Shown here piece by piece: positions 35,643-44,267 of a DNA stretch of 64,000 nucleotides. Where the stretch lies: contig OY969722.1 of the NCBI GenBank assembly GCA_963702165.1, positions 1,736,001 through 1,800,000 on the forward strand. The letters run 5' to 3'. Every line of letters starts with the position of its first letter. Within the stretch, counting starts at the first letter, position 1. The stretch is from Terrimesophilobacter sp963702165 (GTDB lineage: Bacteria; Actinomycetota; Actinomycetes; Actinomycetales; Microbacteriaceae). A model generated the notes under the pieces. It saw nothing but the letters and a program-made list of their open reading frames with translations. It did not search any database and had not been told where the DNA came from. A program made the position numbers and the translations under genes.

Positions 35643-37430
35643 ATGCCTGAATACGCTGACGGATCGATCGTCGACGGAGTCCACTACCACCAGTTCGAGG
35701 TAGTGATCGTGGGCGCCGGCGGCGCCGGAATGCGCGCGGCGATCGAGGTCGGCCCGAAGGCCAAGACCGCGGTCATCTCCAAGCTCTACCCGACTCGCTC
35801 GCACACCGGCGCGGCGCAGGGCGGCATGGCCGCGGCGCTCGCCAATGTCGAGGAGGACAACTGGGAGTGGCACACCTTCGACACCGTCAAGGGCGGCGAC
35901 TACCTGGTCGATCAGGATGCCGCCGAGATCCTCGCGAAGGAAGCCATCGACGCGGTGCTTGACCTGGAGAACATGGGTCTGCCGTTCAACCGCACGCCAG
36001 AGGGCAAGATCGACCAGCGTCGCTTCGGCGGGCACACCCGCGACCACGGCAAGAGCCCGGTGCGCCGCGCGTGCTACGCCGCCGACCGCACCGGTCACAT
36101 GATCCTGCAGACGCTGTACCAGAACTGCGTCAAGCACGGCATCAACTTCTTCAACGAGTTCTACGTGCTCGACCTTGTAATGAACGAGGGCAAGCCGGCC
36201 GGTGTCGTCGCGTACGAACTTGCCACCGGCGAACTGCACGTGTTCCAGTCAAAGGCCGTGATCTTCGCGACCGGCGGTTTCGGCAAGATCTACAAGACGA
36301 CCTCCAACGCGCACACCCTCACAGGTGACGGCGTCGGCATCATCTGGCGCAAGGGCCTGCCGCTGGAGGACATGGAGTTCTTCCAGTTCCACCCGACCGG
36401 ACTGGCCGGGCTGGGCATCCTCCTTACAGAGGGCGCCAGAGGCGAGGGCGCGATCCTGCGCAACGCCGACGGCGAGCGGTTCATGGAGCGGTACGCGCCC
36501 ACCATCAAGGACCTCGCGCCGCGCGACATCGTCGCCCGCTGCATGGTTCAGGAGGTCGCTGAGGGACGCGGCGCCGGCCCGAACAAGGACTACGTCTACC
36601 TCGACTGCACCCACCTCGGGGCTGAGGTGCTCGAGACCAAGCTGCCGGACATCACCGAGTTCGCACGCACCTACCTCGGTGTCGACCCTGTGACGGAACC
36701 CGTTCCGGTCATGCCCACCGCGCACTACGCGATGGGCGGCATCCCGACCAACAATGACGCAGAGGTGCTCTCCGACAACGACACCGTCGTGCCCGGCCTG
36801 TACGCCGCCGGCGAGTGCGCGTGCGTCTCGGTGCACGGCTCCAACCGCCTCGGCACCAACTCGCTGCTGGACATCAACGTGTTCGGCAAGCGCGCGGGCA
36901 ACAACGCCGCGGAATTCGTGAAGACCGTCGACTTCGTGCCGCTTCCGGAGGACCCGGCCGCGGCGGTTCGGGATGCGATCACTCGGATGCGCGAGTCGAC
37001 CGGCACCGAGCGGGTGGCCGCCATCCGCAAGGAATTGCAGGACGAGATGGATCGGAACGCCCAGGTGTTCCGCACCGACGAGTCACTGAAATCCGTCACC
37101 CAGACGATCCACAACCTGCGCGAGCGCTACCGCAACGTGTCGGTGCAGGACAAGGGCAAGCGCTTCAACACCGACCTGCTTGAGGCGATCGAGCTGGGCT
37201 TCCTGCTCGACCTGGCCGAGGTCGTCGTGTTCTCCGCACGCAACCGCAAGGAGAGCCGCGGCGGGCACATGCGCGACGACTACCCTGACCGCGACGACGA
37301 GAACTACCTGAAGCACACCATGGCGTACCTGACGGGTGACCCGCACTCCGCCAACGCAGAGGACCACATTCGACTGGACTGGAAACCGGTGCGCATCACC
37401 AACTACCAGCCCATGGAAAGGAAGTACTGA
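35643..37430 (+). CDS. sdhA: Succinate dehydrogenase flavoprotein subunit
   Basis: This 595-residue FAD subunit oxidises succinate to fumarate. The N-terminal dinucleotide fold VIVGAGGAGMRAAIE is followed by TRSHTGAAQGGMAAAL, where His54 is the covalent flavin attachment. The substrate region has FHPTGLAGLGILLTEGARGE and HYAMGGIPTN, and a C-terminal helical domain follows. Length and motif spacing are normal. The start directly abuts the sdhD stop. Confidence 0.97.
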   Translation: MPEYADGSIVDGVHYHQFEVVIVGAGGAGMRAAIEVGPKAKTAVISKLYPTRSHTGAAQGGMAAALANVEEDNWEWHTFDTVKGGDYLVDQDAAEILAKEAIDAVLDLENMGLPFNRTPEGKIDQRRFGGHTRDHGKSPVRRACYAADRTGHMILQTLYQNCVKHGINFFNEFYVLDLVMNEGKPAGVVAYELATGELHVFQSKAVIFATGGFGKIYKTTSNAHTLTGDGVGIIWRKGLPLEDMEFFQFHPTGLAGLGILLTEGARGEGAILRNADGERFMERYAPTIKDLAPRDIVARCMVQEVAEGRGAGPNKDYVYLDCTHLGAEVLETKLPDITEFARTYLGVDPVTEPVPVMPTAHYAMGGIPTNNDAEVLSDNDTVVPGLYAAGECACVSVHGSNRLGTNSLLDINVFGKRAGNNAAEFVKTVDFVPLPEDPAAAVRDAITRMRESTGTERVAAIRKELQDEMDRNAQVFRTDESLKSVTQTIHNLRERYRNVSVQDKGKRFNTDLLEAIELGFLLDLAEVVVFSARNRKESRGGHMRDDYPDRDDENYLKHTMAYLTGDPHSANAEDHIRLDWKPVRITNYQPMERKY

Positions 37431-38212
37431 TGGCTACGGCAACCACCGTCGATAAGGCGCCGGCAACGGCAGGGGTTGTGGCAAGCGATTCCCCGTTGCA
37501 GTCCTTCACGGTGACCCTGATCATCCGGCGATTCGACCCTGAAGTCGACGAGGAACCGCGCTGGCAGGACTTCGACGTCGAGATGTACCCGACCGACCGC
37601 ATCCTGGACGCACTGCACAAGATCAAGTGGGAGCAGGACGGCTCGCTGTCGTTCCGTCGCAGCTGTGCGCACGGCATCTGCGGGTCGGATGCGATGCGCA
37701 TCAACGGCCGCAACCGCCTGGCCTGCAAGACGCTGATCAAGGATCTCGACATCTCGCAGCCCATCTACGTCGAAGCGATCAAGGGCCTTCCGCTGGAGAA
37801 GGACCTCATCGTCGACATGGAGCCGTTCTTCGAGAGCTACCGTGAGGTGCAGCCGTTCCTGCAGGCGTCGAGCAAGCCGAAGGATGGCAAGGAGCGTCTG
37901 CAGTCGGTTGAGCAGCGCGCGATCTTCGACGACACCACCAAGTGCATCCTGTGTGCCGCGTGCACGTCGAGCTGCCCGGTGTTCTGGACCGACGGGCAGT
38001 ACTTCGGCCCGGCCGCGATCGTCAACGCCCACCGGTTCATCTTCGACTCGCGCGATGACGCTGCCGACGTGCGCCTGGACATCCTGAACGACAAAGAAGG
38101 CGTGTGGCGCTGCCGCACCACCTTCAACTGCACCGAGGCGTGCCCGCGCGGCATCCAGGTGACGCAGGCGATCGCCGAGGTAAAGCAGGCGATCATGCGG
38201 GGCAAGCCCTAG
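37430..38212 (+). CDS. sdhB: Succinate dehydrogenase iron-sulfur subunit
   Basis: This 260-residue subunit carries the three clusters between flavin and quinone. The [2Fe-2S] cysteines are in RRSCAHGICGSDAMRING and LACK. The [4Fe-4S]/[3Fe-4S] ligands are in CILCAACTSSCPVFW and CRTTFNCTEACPRGI. The ATG shares its A with the sdhA stop (TGATG). A 19-bp repeat array follows 11 bases after the stop. Confidence 0.97.
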   Translation: MATATTVDKAPATAGVVASDSPLQSFTVTLIIRRFDPEVDEEPRWQDFDVEMYPTDRILDALHKIKWEQDGSLSFRRSCAHGICGSDAMRINGRNRLACKTLIKDLDISQPIYVEAIKGLPLEKDLIVDMEPFFESYREVQPFLQASSKPKDGKERLQSVEQRAIFDDTTKCILCAACTSSCPVFWTDGQYFGPAAIVNAHRFIFDSRDDAADVRLDILNDKEGVWRCRTTFNCTEACPRGIQVTQAIAEVKQAIMRGKP

Positions 38213-38223
38213 CCTCTAGCCCT

Positions 38224-38330
38224 TCCCTGTTTTGCAGGAGATTCCCTGTTGTGCAGGACTTTCTGCTTCCAACGGCACCGGATGCCTGAAAACACCCTCC
38301 GGGCAGGCAGAATCTCCTGCATAACAGAGG
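38224..38330. repeat. 19-bp iterated inverted array, locus C
   Basis: Two forward units (CCCTGTTTTGCAGGAGATT and CCCTGTTGTGCAGGACTTT, period 19) are followed after about 47 bases by one reverse unit (AATCTCCTGCATAACAGAGG). The array lies between convergent sdhB and the sigma-factor gene. A GGTCTCGGCAGGCTCGACCA element of the other repeat family follows at 38332-38362. Confidence 0.8.
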
Positions 38331-38369
38331 GGTCTCGGCAGGCTCGACCACCGAGACCGACCTGGAGCG

Positions 38370-39866
38370 TCAGGGGGCGACGGTCACGTTCGCCGGCAGG
38401 TTCGGCACTCTCAGCGGTCGGATGAGGTCAGTCACCAGGGGGTCAACCCCTTTCGCGAACTTGTTCAGCGGGGCGCGGCCGTCGGAACCGGCGACCGGAG
38501 AGCTCTGGTCGATGGCCTGCACCAGTTCAAGCGAGCCGGCGCCGCTCGGCACCGCGGTCGCAACGAGCGAGAAGCTCCCGTCCGCCGCGACGGTCGTCGT
38601 CGCGTACACCTGACCGACAGTCTGCAACGACACGCTCGCGCCCGGAGTTCCGGTGCCGCTGAGCGAGATGTCGGCGCCGACCACGCCGCCGGGCGCGCTG
38701 TGCCCGGCCGGCGGCGCATCGGATCCGGCCAGGGTGTCGATCACTCCCCCGACCAACCGTTCCAGCTCCGGAATGGCGCTCGGATCTACCCCGAGAATGT
38801 CGGGCTGGGCGGGCGCCTGGTCGCGCACGATCTCCGGCACCTCGACCAGCTCGGTGCGGGGCGACTCCGCGCTGACCGGGGGCGGTGGCTCCTCGGTGGG
38901 CGGCTCCGCTGTGACACCGGCCGCGACACCGGCGAACATCGCCACTCCGCCGGCAATCGGCGCCATCACCGTCGTGATGAACGACGACGCAGCGGCGGGA
39001 GCGGCGACGGCGGCGGATGCCGCGGCATCCGGAATGAACAACTCGGCGGCCGAATCAGGGATGTGCGCCGACCGGGCCGCGCCGAACGCGGCGAGCATGC
39101 TCCCGCCGACCACTCCCCCGAGCGTGAGCGGCAACAGCACGCTTGCGAGGCGTGCGCTGATGTCCTCGACCTCCTCGGCGACGATCCCGCATCGCGCGCA
39201 CGACGCGATGTGGTCGTCGAAGCGTTTGCTGTCGCGTGCGCCGAGCCCGTCCCGCGACCGGTCGCCGATGCGGCCCGACACCCACCTGCACTCCGCGGTG
39301 GCGCCTGCGTGGCTGACGTGCGCTTGCAGCCATGCGCGGCGCAGCCCCTCGCGGGCGCGGTAGGCGAGAGCGGCGACACTGTTCGCGTTCATGCCCAGGT
39401 AGGGCGCGACCTGGTGCGGGTCGAGACCTTCGACCTCGGTGTACCAGAGCACCGCCTGCCAGCGCGCAGGCAGCGCGCCGAACGCCCGCGCGGTCAGCGA
39501 CCTGTCGAGCTCCAGTGACGGGTCATCGGGCAGAACCGGTTCGGCCACCGCGTCAAGGTCGGGAACCTGAACCGCCCGGTCTGCGCTTCCCCAGCGGGCG
39601 GCGAGATTCCGGACGACGGTGTACAAGTAGGGGCGGAAGGCGCCGGTCGGGCCACCGCCGGCGCGGACCTGCTCGTAGATGCGCAGGTACGCCTCGGAAA
39701 CCAGATCGTCCGCGTCGAGGCTGGCGGTGAACTCACCAGCGACCCGGCGTGCGGCGGTGGCGTGGCGACGCCAGAGCTCAGCGAAGGCGCGCGCATTACC
39801 GCTGCGGGAGCGAAGGACGAGAGCCTCGTCCGACGCCTCCCCCTCTTTTCTTCCCCTGATCCCCAC
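38370..39866 (-). CDS. Sigma-70 family (ECF-like) factor fused to a membrane/Ig-like region
   Basis: This 498-residue protein combines two parts. The first 185 residues are an ECF-type sigma factor: sigma-2 (AFAELWRRHATAARRVAGEF, then DADDLVSEAYLRIYEQV) and sigma-4 (LPARWQAVLWYTEVEGLDPH, then VAPYLGMNANSVAALAYRAR). A zinc-finger-like FDDHIASCARC follows, as in anti-sigma factors. Next are two hydrophobic segments (about 248-270 and 296-316), a Pro/Glu linker, and a C-terminal Ig-like fold (SLSGTGTPGASVSLQTVG, then DGSFSLVATAVPSGAGSLEL). The GTG has GGAGG four bases upstream. This is a sigma factor carrying its own anti-sigma-like membrane module. Its targets and any release mechanism are unknown. 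Confidence 0.85.
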   Translation of the reverse strand: MGIRGRKEGEASDEALVLRSRSGNARAFAELWRRHATAARRVAGEFTASLDADDLVSEAYLRIYEQVRAGGGPTGAFRPYLYTVVRNLAARWGSADRAVQVPDLDAVAEPVLPDDPSLELDRSLTARAFGALPARWQAVLWYTEVEGLDPHQVAPYLGMNANSVAALAYRAREGLRRAWLQAHVSHAGATAECRWVSGRIGDRSRDGLGARDSKRFDDHIASCARCGIVAEEVEDISARLASVLLPLTLGGVVGGSMLAAFGAARSAHIPDSAAELFIPDAAASAAVAAPAAASSFITTVMAPIAGGVAMFAGVAAGVTAEPPTEEPPPPVSAESPRTELVEVPEIVRDQAPAQPDILGVDPSAIPELERLVGGVIDTLAGSDAPPAGHSAPGGVVGADISLSGTGTPGASVSLQTVGQVYATTTVAADGSFSLVATAVPSGAGSLELVQAIDQSSPVAGSDGRAPLNKFAKGVDPLVTDLIRPLRVPNLPANVTVAP

Positions 39867-39995
39867 GTAGCCTCCGGCAATTCACGGGTAAGCGAGTCGT
39901 CGGACTGACCTCAATCGTCCGCTGGATCGGCTCGAGAGTCCATACCCCCAATTCGACCCCCCAACGGGGGACCGCCTGACTCCTAGACTGGTGCC

Positions 39996-41102
39996 GTGGC
40001 GAGCGGGCTGGTTGACCAGGCGAAGCGGGCCGTCGAATGGGCAAAGATGCTCCGGCCGGTCCGAACCGTCGTCCTCTTCATCGAGTTCCGTGGGCCGCTG
40101 ATGGCCGCCGGGCTGTCCTACCACTCGATCTTCGCGTCGTTCGCCGCAATCTGGGTGGCTTTCGCCGGTGCGAGCTTGTTCGTCGACGCGAACCCGGTGT
40201 TGCGCAATGCCCTGTTCGAAATCATCGACAAGTCGGTGCCCGGCCTGCTCCAGTGGGATGGTGGTCCGGGCGCGATCGACCCGGAGGTGCTGCTCCAGGC
40301 GCAGATCCTCGGCGTGACCGGTGTGATCGCGGCCATCGTGCTCGTGGTCACCGCACTGGCCTGGCTCGCATCCGCGAGGCTCGCGGTGCGCGCACTGTTC
40401 GACCTGCCCAAGCTGGAGCGCAACTACTTCCTGCTCAAGCTCAAGGATCTGGGCCTCGCCCTCGCCTTCGGCGTCGCACTGCTGGTCTCGGCGGCAATCT
40501 CGGTGTTCAGCACCGCAGCCGTGGACGTACTGCTCGACTGGCTGGGCATCGACTCCGACTCGAGAGTCGCATCCATCGCGGTAGGCACGGTGGGCCTGCT
40601 GGTGATGCTCACCCTCGACACAGTGGTGCTCGCGGGGCTATTCCGGGTGATGTCGGGGCTGCTCATCCCCGCCCGGCGGCTGTTCGCCGGCGCCCTCCTC
40701 GGCGCGGTCGGGTTGGGGGTATTGAAGGTACTCGGCACCGCGCTGCTCGGCGGCGCCACCCGGAATCCGCTGCTCGCCTCGTTCGCGGTCATCATCGGTC
40801 TGCTCATCTGGTTCAACCTGGTGTGCTCGGTCATCCTGCTGGCGGCGTCGTGGATCTCGGTCGGGATGTCGGATGCCGGGCTCATCGCCGACCCGCGGGT
40901 CGCGGCCGAGCGCAAAGAGGCAGCGCGCCGCGAACAGGAACGGATCGCGCTGCAACTCGACGCCGAAGCACGGAACAGCCGGGGACGGCTGTGGCGGCTC
41001 TTCCATCGAGATCGGAATTCCGCACCGCCGGTCACTGAGGCGCCGCCTGTGGAGACGAGGGCCCCAGCGCCCGCGAAAAGGAGTGTCCGGCGCCGTCGGT
41101 AG
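39996..41102 (+). CDS. YihY/YhjD family inner-membrane protein
   Basis: This 368-residue protein has six predicted membrane helices and a charged cytoplasmic tail (basic, Pro/Ala-rich, ending RRRR). The typical start FIEFRGPLMAAGLSYHSIFA is the YihY (formerly RNase BN-like) signature. A second signature is VLLVSAAISVFSTAAVD, then LIWFNLVCSVILLAASWI. The GTG is seven bases from a TAGACT -10 (39984-39989), so leaderless. The function of YihY proteins is not established. It is followed after eleven bases by xthA. Confidence 0.88.
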   Translation: MASGLVDQAKRAVEWAKMLRPVRTVVLFIEFRGPLMAAGLSYHSIFASFAAIWVAFAGASLFVDANPVLRNALFEIIDKSVPGLLQWDGGPGAIDPEVLLQAQILGVTGVIAAIVLVVTALAWLASARLAVRALFDLPKLERNYFLLKLKDLGLALAFGVALLVSAAISVFSTAAVDVLLDWLGIDSDSRVASIAVGTVGLLVMLTLDTVVLAGLFRVMSGLLIPARRLFAGALLGAVGLGVLKVLGTALLGGATRNPLLASFAVIIGLLIWFNLVCSVILLAASWISVGMSDAGLIADPRVAAERKEAARREQERIALQLDAEARNSRGRLWRLFHRDRNSAPPVTEAPPVETRAPAPAKRSVRRRR

Positions 41103-41112
41103 GCTGGAGCGC

Positions 41113-41946
41113 ATGCCTCAGCCCCTTCGAATCGCAAGCGTCAACGTCAACGGGGTTCGAGCGGCATTCCGCAAGGGCATGGGCGACTGGCTCGAGAACC
41201 GCGGGGTCGACATCCTCGCGCTGCAGGAGGTTCGCGCCTCCACCGACGACCTCGAGAACCTGCTCGGCAGCGAGTGGGACATCCTGCACGACCCGGCGAC
41301 GGCGAAGGGGCGCGCGGGTGTCGCGCTGGCCAGCCGGCACCGGGCGAGCATCCACCGCGTCGACCTGGGGCATCCGGATTTCGACACCGCCGGCCGCTGG
41401 CTGGAGGCCGACTACGAGGTCGACGGCACCGTCATCACGGTCGTCAGCACCTACGTGCACTCCGGCGCCGTTGGCACGCCGAAGCAGGACGACAAGTACC
41501 AGTTCCTCGACGCCATGACCGCGCGGATGCCGGAGTTGGCCAAGCACTCGGAGCATGCGGTCGTGCTCGGTGACCTGAACGTCGGGCACCGCACCCTGGA
41601 CATCCGGAACTGGAAGGGGAACCAGAAGAACGCCGGGTTCCTGCCGGAGGAGCGTGCCTACTTCGACCGCATCCTCGGCGCCGAGGACCACCCGCAGTAC
41701 AACGCGGGCGCCGGACTCGGCTGGGTGGACGTCGGCCGCAAGTGGGCGGGCGAGGTCGAGGGCCCGTACTCCTGGTGGAGCTGGCGCGGTAAGGCGTTCG
41801 ACAACGACGCCGGCTGGCGCATCGACTACCACCTGGCCACACTGCCGCTCGCGGAGAAGACCGTCGGCTACTCGATCGACCGCGCAGCCGCGTGGGACGA
41901 GCGATGGTCCGACCACGCTCCGGTCGTGGCCGACTACGCCGTCTGA
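41113..41946 (+). CDS. xthA: Exodeoxyribonuclease III
   Basis: This 277-residue AP endonuclease/3'-exonuclease works in base-excision repair. Metal and catalytic residues sit in IASVNVNGVRAAF, LALQEVRAS (Glu), VVSTYVHSG, VVLGDLNVGHRTLDIRNWKG, GWRIDYHLA and WSDHAPVVADYAV (terminal Asp-His). The ATG is seven bases after TAGGCT (41100-41105), which overlaps the end of the YihY-like gene, so it probably also has its own leaderless transcript. Confidence 0.95.
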   Translation: MPQPLRIASVNVNGVRAAFRKGMGDWLENRGVDILALQEVRASTDDLENLLGSEWDILHDPATAKGRAGVALASRHRASIHRVDLGHPDFDTAGRWLEADYEVDGTVITVVSTYVHSGAVGTPKQDDKYQFLDAMTARMPELAKHSEHAVVLGDLNVGHRTLDIRNWKGNQKNAGFLPEERAYFDRILGAEDHPQYNAGAGLGWVDVGRKWAGEVEGPYSWWSWRGKAFDNDAGWRIDYHLATLPLAEKTVGYSIDRAAAWDERWSDHAPVVADYAV

Positions 41947-41965
41947 GCCACTTCCCGCCGGCCCC

Positions 41966-42063
41966 GGGATCGCGAAGTGATCGTCTCGAAACCCCGGTGG
42001 CCCCGGGGTCGCGAAGCGACCGTCTCGAAACCATCACGACCCCCGAGGGGTCGCAAATGACCC
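41966..42063. repeat. TGGTTGAGG/CGTCTCGAAACC repeat cluster
   Basis: GGGATCGCGAAGTGATCGTC followed by TCGAAACCCC is repeated as GGGGTCGCGAAGCGACCGTC with TCGAAACCA. A GAGGGGTCGCAAATGACCCC block follows. It fills most of the 217-base gap between xthA and trpS. Confidence 0.6.
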
Positions 42064-42163
42064 CTCGCCCCGCCAATGAAGGCCGGCTTGCGACCTATCG
42101 CGCATCCGCTCGCCGCCTCCGCCCTGCACGAAACACCCTCCCAACACCTGAAAGACTGAACCC

Positions 42164-43168
42164 ATGACCAAGACCCGCCTGTTCTCGGGCATGCAGCCAT
42201 CCGCCAACAGCCTCCACATCGGCAACTACATCGGCGCGCTGGAGCAGTGGAAGCGGATGCAGGCCGAGTACGACGCAATCTTCTCGATCGTCGACCTGCA
42301 CGCGATCACCGTCGCGCAGGACCCGGCCGAGCTGCGCGCGAACACCCGCCGCACCGCGGCCCAGTACATCGCCGCGGGCATCGACCCGGCCGAGTCGACG
42401 CTGTTCGTGCAGTCGCACGTGGCCGCGCATCCGGAACTCGCTTGGGTGCTGAACACCATCACCGGCTTCGGCGAGGCGAGCCGGATGACCCAGTTCAAGG
42501 ACAAGTCGACCCGGTTCGGCGCCGAGTCGACGACGGTCGGCCTGTTCGCCTACCCGGTGCTGATGGCGGCCGACATCCTGCTCTACGACGCCGCGGTGGT
42601 GCCGGTCGGTGACGACCAGCGTCAGCACGTCGAGCTCACGCGCGATGTCGCGGGGCGGTTCAACTCGCGCTTCGGCGACACCTTCGTGGTGCCGGAGGCG
42701 CAGATCATGAAGGAGACCGCGCGCATCTACGACCTGCAGGACCCTGCAGCCAAGATGAGCAAGTCCGCCTCGAGCGAGGCCGGCGTGGTGTGGATGCTGG
42801 ATGAGCCGTCGGTGACCGCGAAGAAGATCAAATCGGCGGTGACGGATGCCGAGCGCGACATCCGCTTCGACCGGGAGTTGAAGCCGGGCATCGCGAACCT
42901 GCTGACCATCTACTCGGCGATCGACGGCCGGTCGATCGGTGAGCTCGAGCAGGACTACTCCGGCCGCGGCTACGGCGACCTGAAGAAGGAACTCGCCGAA
43001 GTCGTCGTCGAGGCGTTCTCGCCGATCCGGCAGCGCACGCTCGAGCTGCTGGACGACCCGGCCGAACTCGACCGGGTGCTCGCGGGCAACGCCGACCGGG
43101 CCGCCGAGATCGCGAATGCGACCCTCGCGCGGGTGTACGACCGCATCGGGCTGCTGCCGAGGGCCTGA
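42164..43168 (+). CDS. trpS: Tryptophanyl-tRNA synthetase
   Basis: This 334-residue class Ic synthetase charges tRNA-Trp. The HIGH-equivalent is LHIGNYIGALEQW, the KMSKS loop is AAKMSKSASSEAG, and VPVGDDQRQHVELTRDVAGR with FN binds tryptophan. The length is that of bacterial TrpRS. No T-box is visible upstream. Confidence 0.97.
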   Translation: MTKTRLFSGMQPSANSLHIGNYIGALEQWKRMQAEYDAIFSIVDLHAITVAQDPAELRANTRRTAAQYIAAGIDPAESTLFVQSHVAAHPELAWVLNTITGFGEASRMTQFKDKSTRFGAESTTVGLFAYPVLMAADILLYDAAVVPVGDDQRQHVELTRDVAGRFNSRFGDTFVVPEAQIMKETARIYDLQDPAAKMSKSASSEAGVVWMLDEPSVTAKKIKSAVTDAERDIRFDRELKPGIANLLTIYSAIDGRSIGELEQDYSGRGYGDLKKELAEVVVEAFSPIRQRTLELLDDPAELDRVLAGNADRAAEIANATLARVYDRIGLLPRA

Positions 43169-43171
43169 CCG

Positions 43172-43296
43172 CCCCGTTGTGCAGGACATCCCTTGTTGTG
43201 CAGGACATCCCTTGTTGTGCAGGACATTCGGGCGGCTCGCGCCTGAGACAGTGCGATCCGGGGCCGTTTGTGGTCGGATGTCCTGCATAACAGGGG
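43172..43296. repeat. 19-bp iterated inverted array, locus D
   Basis: Three forward units in perfect tandem (GTTGTGCAGGACATCCCTT, period 19) are followed after about 43 bases by one reverse unit (GGATGTCCTGCATAACAGGG). This is the most regular of the four loci. It starts four bases after the trpS stop and ends 45 bases before the GNAT gene. Confidence 0.85.
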
Positions 43297-43340
43297 TTGC
43301 CCCGACCGCAACGGCGGGTGGACGACAGTAAGAGGGGGAC

Positions 43341-43886
43341 ATGGAGCCGTTCGAACTGACCGCGGGGCCGCTGGTGCTGAACCAGCCGACGAGCGCCGAC
43401 GTGCCGTTGATCACCGAGTACTGCCAGGATCCGACCTTCGAGGCGTTCATGGCGATCCCGTGGCCGTACGAGCGCAAGCACGCCGAGTCCTTCGTCGACG
43501 AGTTCGTCCCGCACGGCTGGTCGAGCGGCACGGAAGTGACCTGGGCGCTCCGCCGTGATGGAGAGTTTCTCGGTGTTGTGGGCCTGCGCAAGAGCACGAC
43601 GATCGGGTTCTGGCTCGGTGCCCCGCACCGTGGTTTCGGCTACATGCCGCTCGCGGTTGCGGCAGTCGCCGACTGGGCGTTCGAGTCCGGCTGGGTGCCC
43701 GAGGTGCGCTGGGAGGCCATCGTCGGAAACCGGGCATCGCTGACGGTCGCCCGCAAGGCGGGGTTCACGTACACCGGCGTCGAACCGGCCAAGGTGACCG
43801 GTCGCGACGGCTCGCATCCGGATTCCTGGCAGGCAGTACTCCGTCCCACCGACTCCCGCTCCCCCAAACCAGGCTGGCCCGCTTAA
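43341..43886 (+). CDS. GNAT-family N-acetyltransferase
   Basis: This 181-residue RimJ/RimL-type acetyltransferase has the acetyl-CoA site TIGFWLGAPHRGFGYMPLAV. After it comes WEAIVGNRASLTVARKAGFT with the N-x-A-S motif and YTGVEP. AGAGGGGGA precedes the ATG. No neighbour indicates the substrate; the trpS gene upstream and riboflavin genes downstream are unrelated. Its stop lies within the left arm of the long inverted repeat at 43883-43971. Confidence 0.85.
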   Translation: MEPFELTAGPLVLNQPTSADVPLITEYCQDPTFEAFMAIPWPYERKHAESFVDEFVPHGWSSGTEVTWALRRDGEFLGVVGLRKSTTIGFWLGAPHRGFGYMPLAVAAVADWAFESGWVPEVRWEAIVGNRASLTVARKAGFTYTGVEPAKVTGRDGSHPDSWQAVLRPTDSRSPKPGWPA

Positions 43887-43971
43887 CCCATCTCAAGGAG
43901 ATTCGGGGCCGGATGGCCGTAGTTCACTGTCATCTGGCTGCGCTGCAGCAAATCTCCTTGAGACGGGTTAA
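43883..43971. repeat. TTAACCC-TCTCAAGGAG inverted repeat, copy 1
   Basis: Arms of 21 bases (43883-43903 and 43951-43971) have one mismatch and surround a 47-base spacer. The left arm includes the stop codon of the GNAT gene. The arm sequence is shared with 58864-58952, while the spacers differ. It lies directly before the riboflavin promoter and could terminate the GNAT transcript. Confidence 0.8.
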
Positions 43972-44016
43972 TTCAGGTTCGGGTGGGCGGGAATAGTTCC
44001 GCACTGGGTGCGTTTG

Positions 44017-44022
44017 TATACT
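44017..44022 (+). promoter_or_regulatory. -10 element of the riboflavin operon
   Basis: TATACT lies eight bases before the start of the FMN aptamer. That is consistent with transcription initiating at or just before the riboswitch. Confidence 0.6.
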
Positions 44023-44029
44023 CGAAGCA

Positions 44030-44178
44030 CGTGCTCCGGGGTCGGTGAAAGTCCGAACCGGCGGTTATAGTCCGCGACCCGCGGCCTGGCGCAAGCCAAG
44101 CAGCGGTTGAGCTGGTGAAATTCCAGCACCGACGGTAATGGGATGGCGACATTCCTCAGTCCGGATGGGAGGTGCACG
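44030..44178 (+). ncRNA. FMN riboswitch (RFN element)
   Basis: The conserved blocks appear in order: GGGGTCGGTGAAAGTCCGAA, CCGGCGGTTATAGTCCGCGA, GGTTGAGCTGGTGAAATTCC, AGCACCGACGGT and CAGTCCGGATGGGAGGTGC. P1 pairs CGTGC with GCACG. The aptamer precedes ribD by 90 bases. FMN binding is expected to repress the whole rib operon, by premature termination or by hiding the ribosome site; the downstream GC-rich region does not decide which. Confidence 0.97.
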
Positions 44179-44267
44179 CGCGAACGCCCCAAAAGCGGTC
44201 GCGCCGTCGGCATTCGCCGACCATTCCCGGGGCTCGTCTCTTGACTTACAGGGACTAGAGGAACCGG

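Noticed and set aside
42064..42163. T-box leader for trpS
   Set aside because: No T-box sequence or specifier stem was seen in the short gap, which is mostly repeat DNA.
43172..43296. CRISPR-like array because of regular repeats
   Set aside because: The 19-base units are adjacent without unique spacers, number three at most per side, and recur in inverted orientation; no cas genes are in the window.
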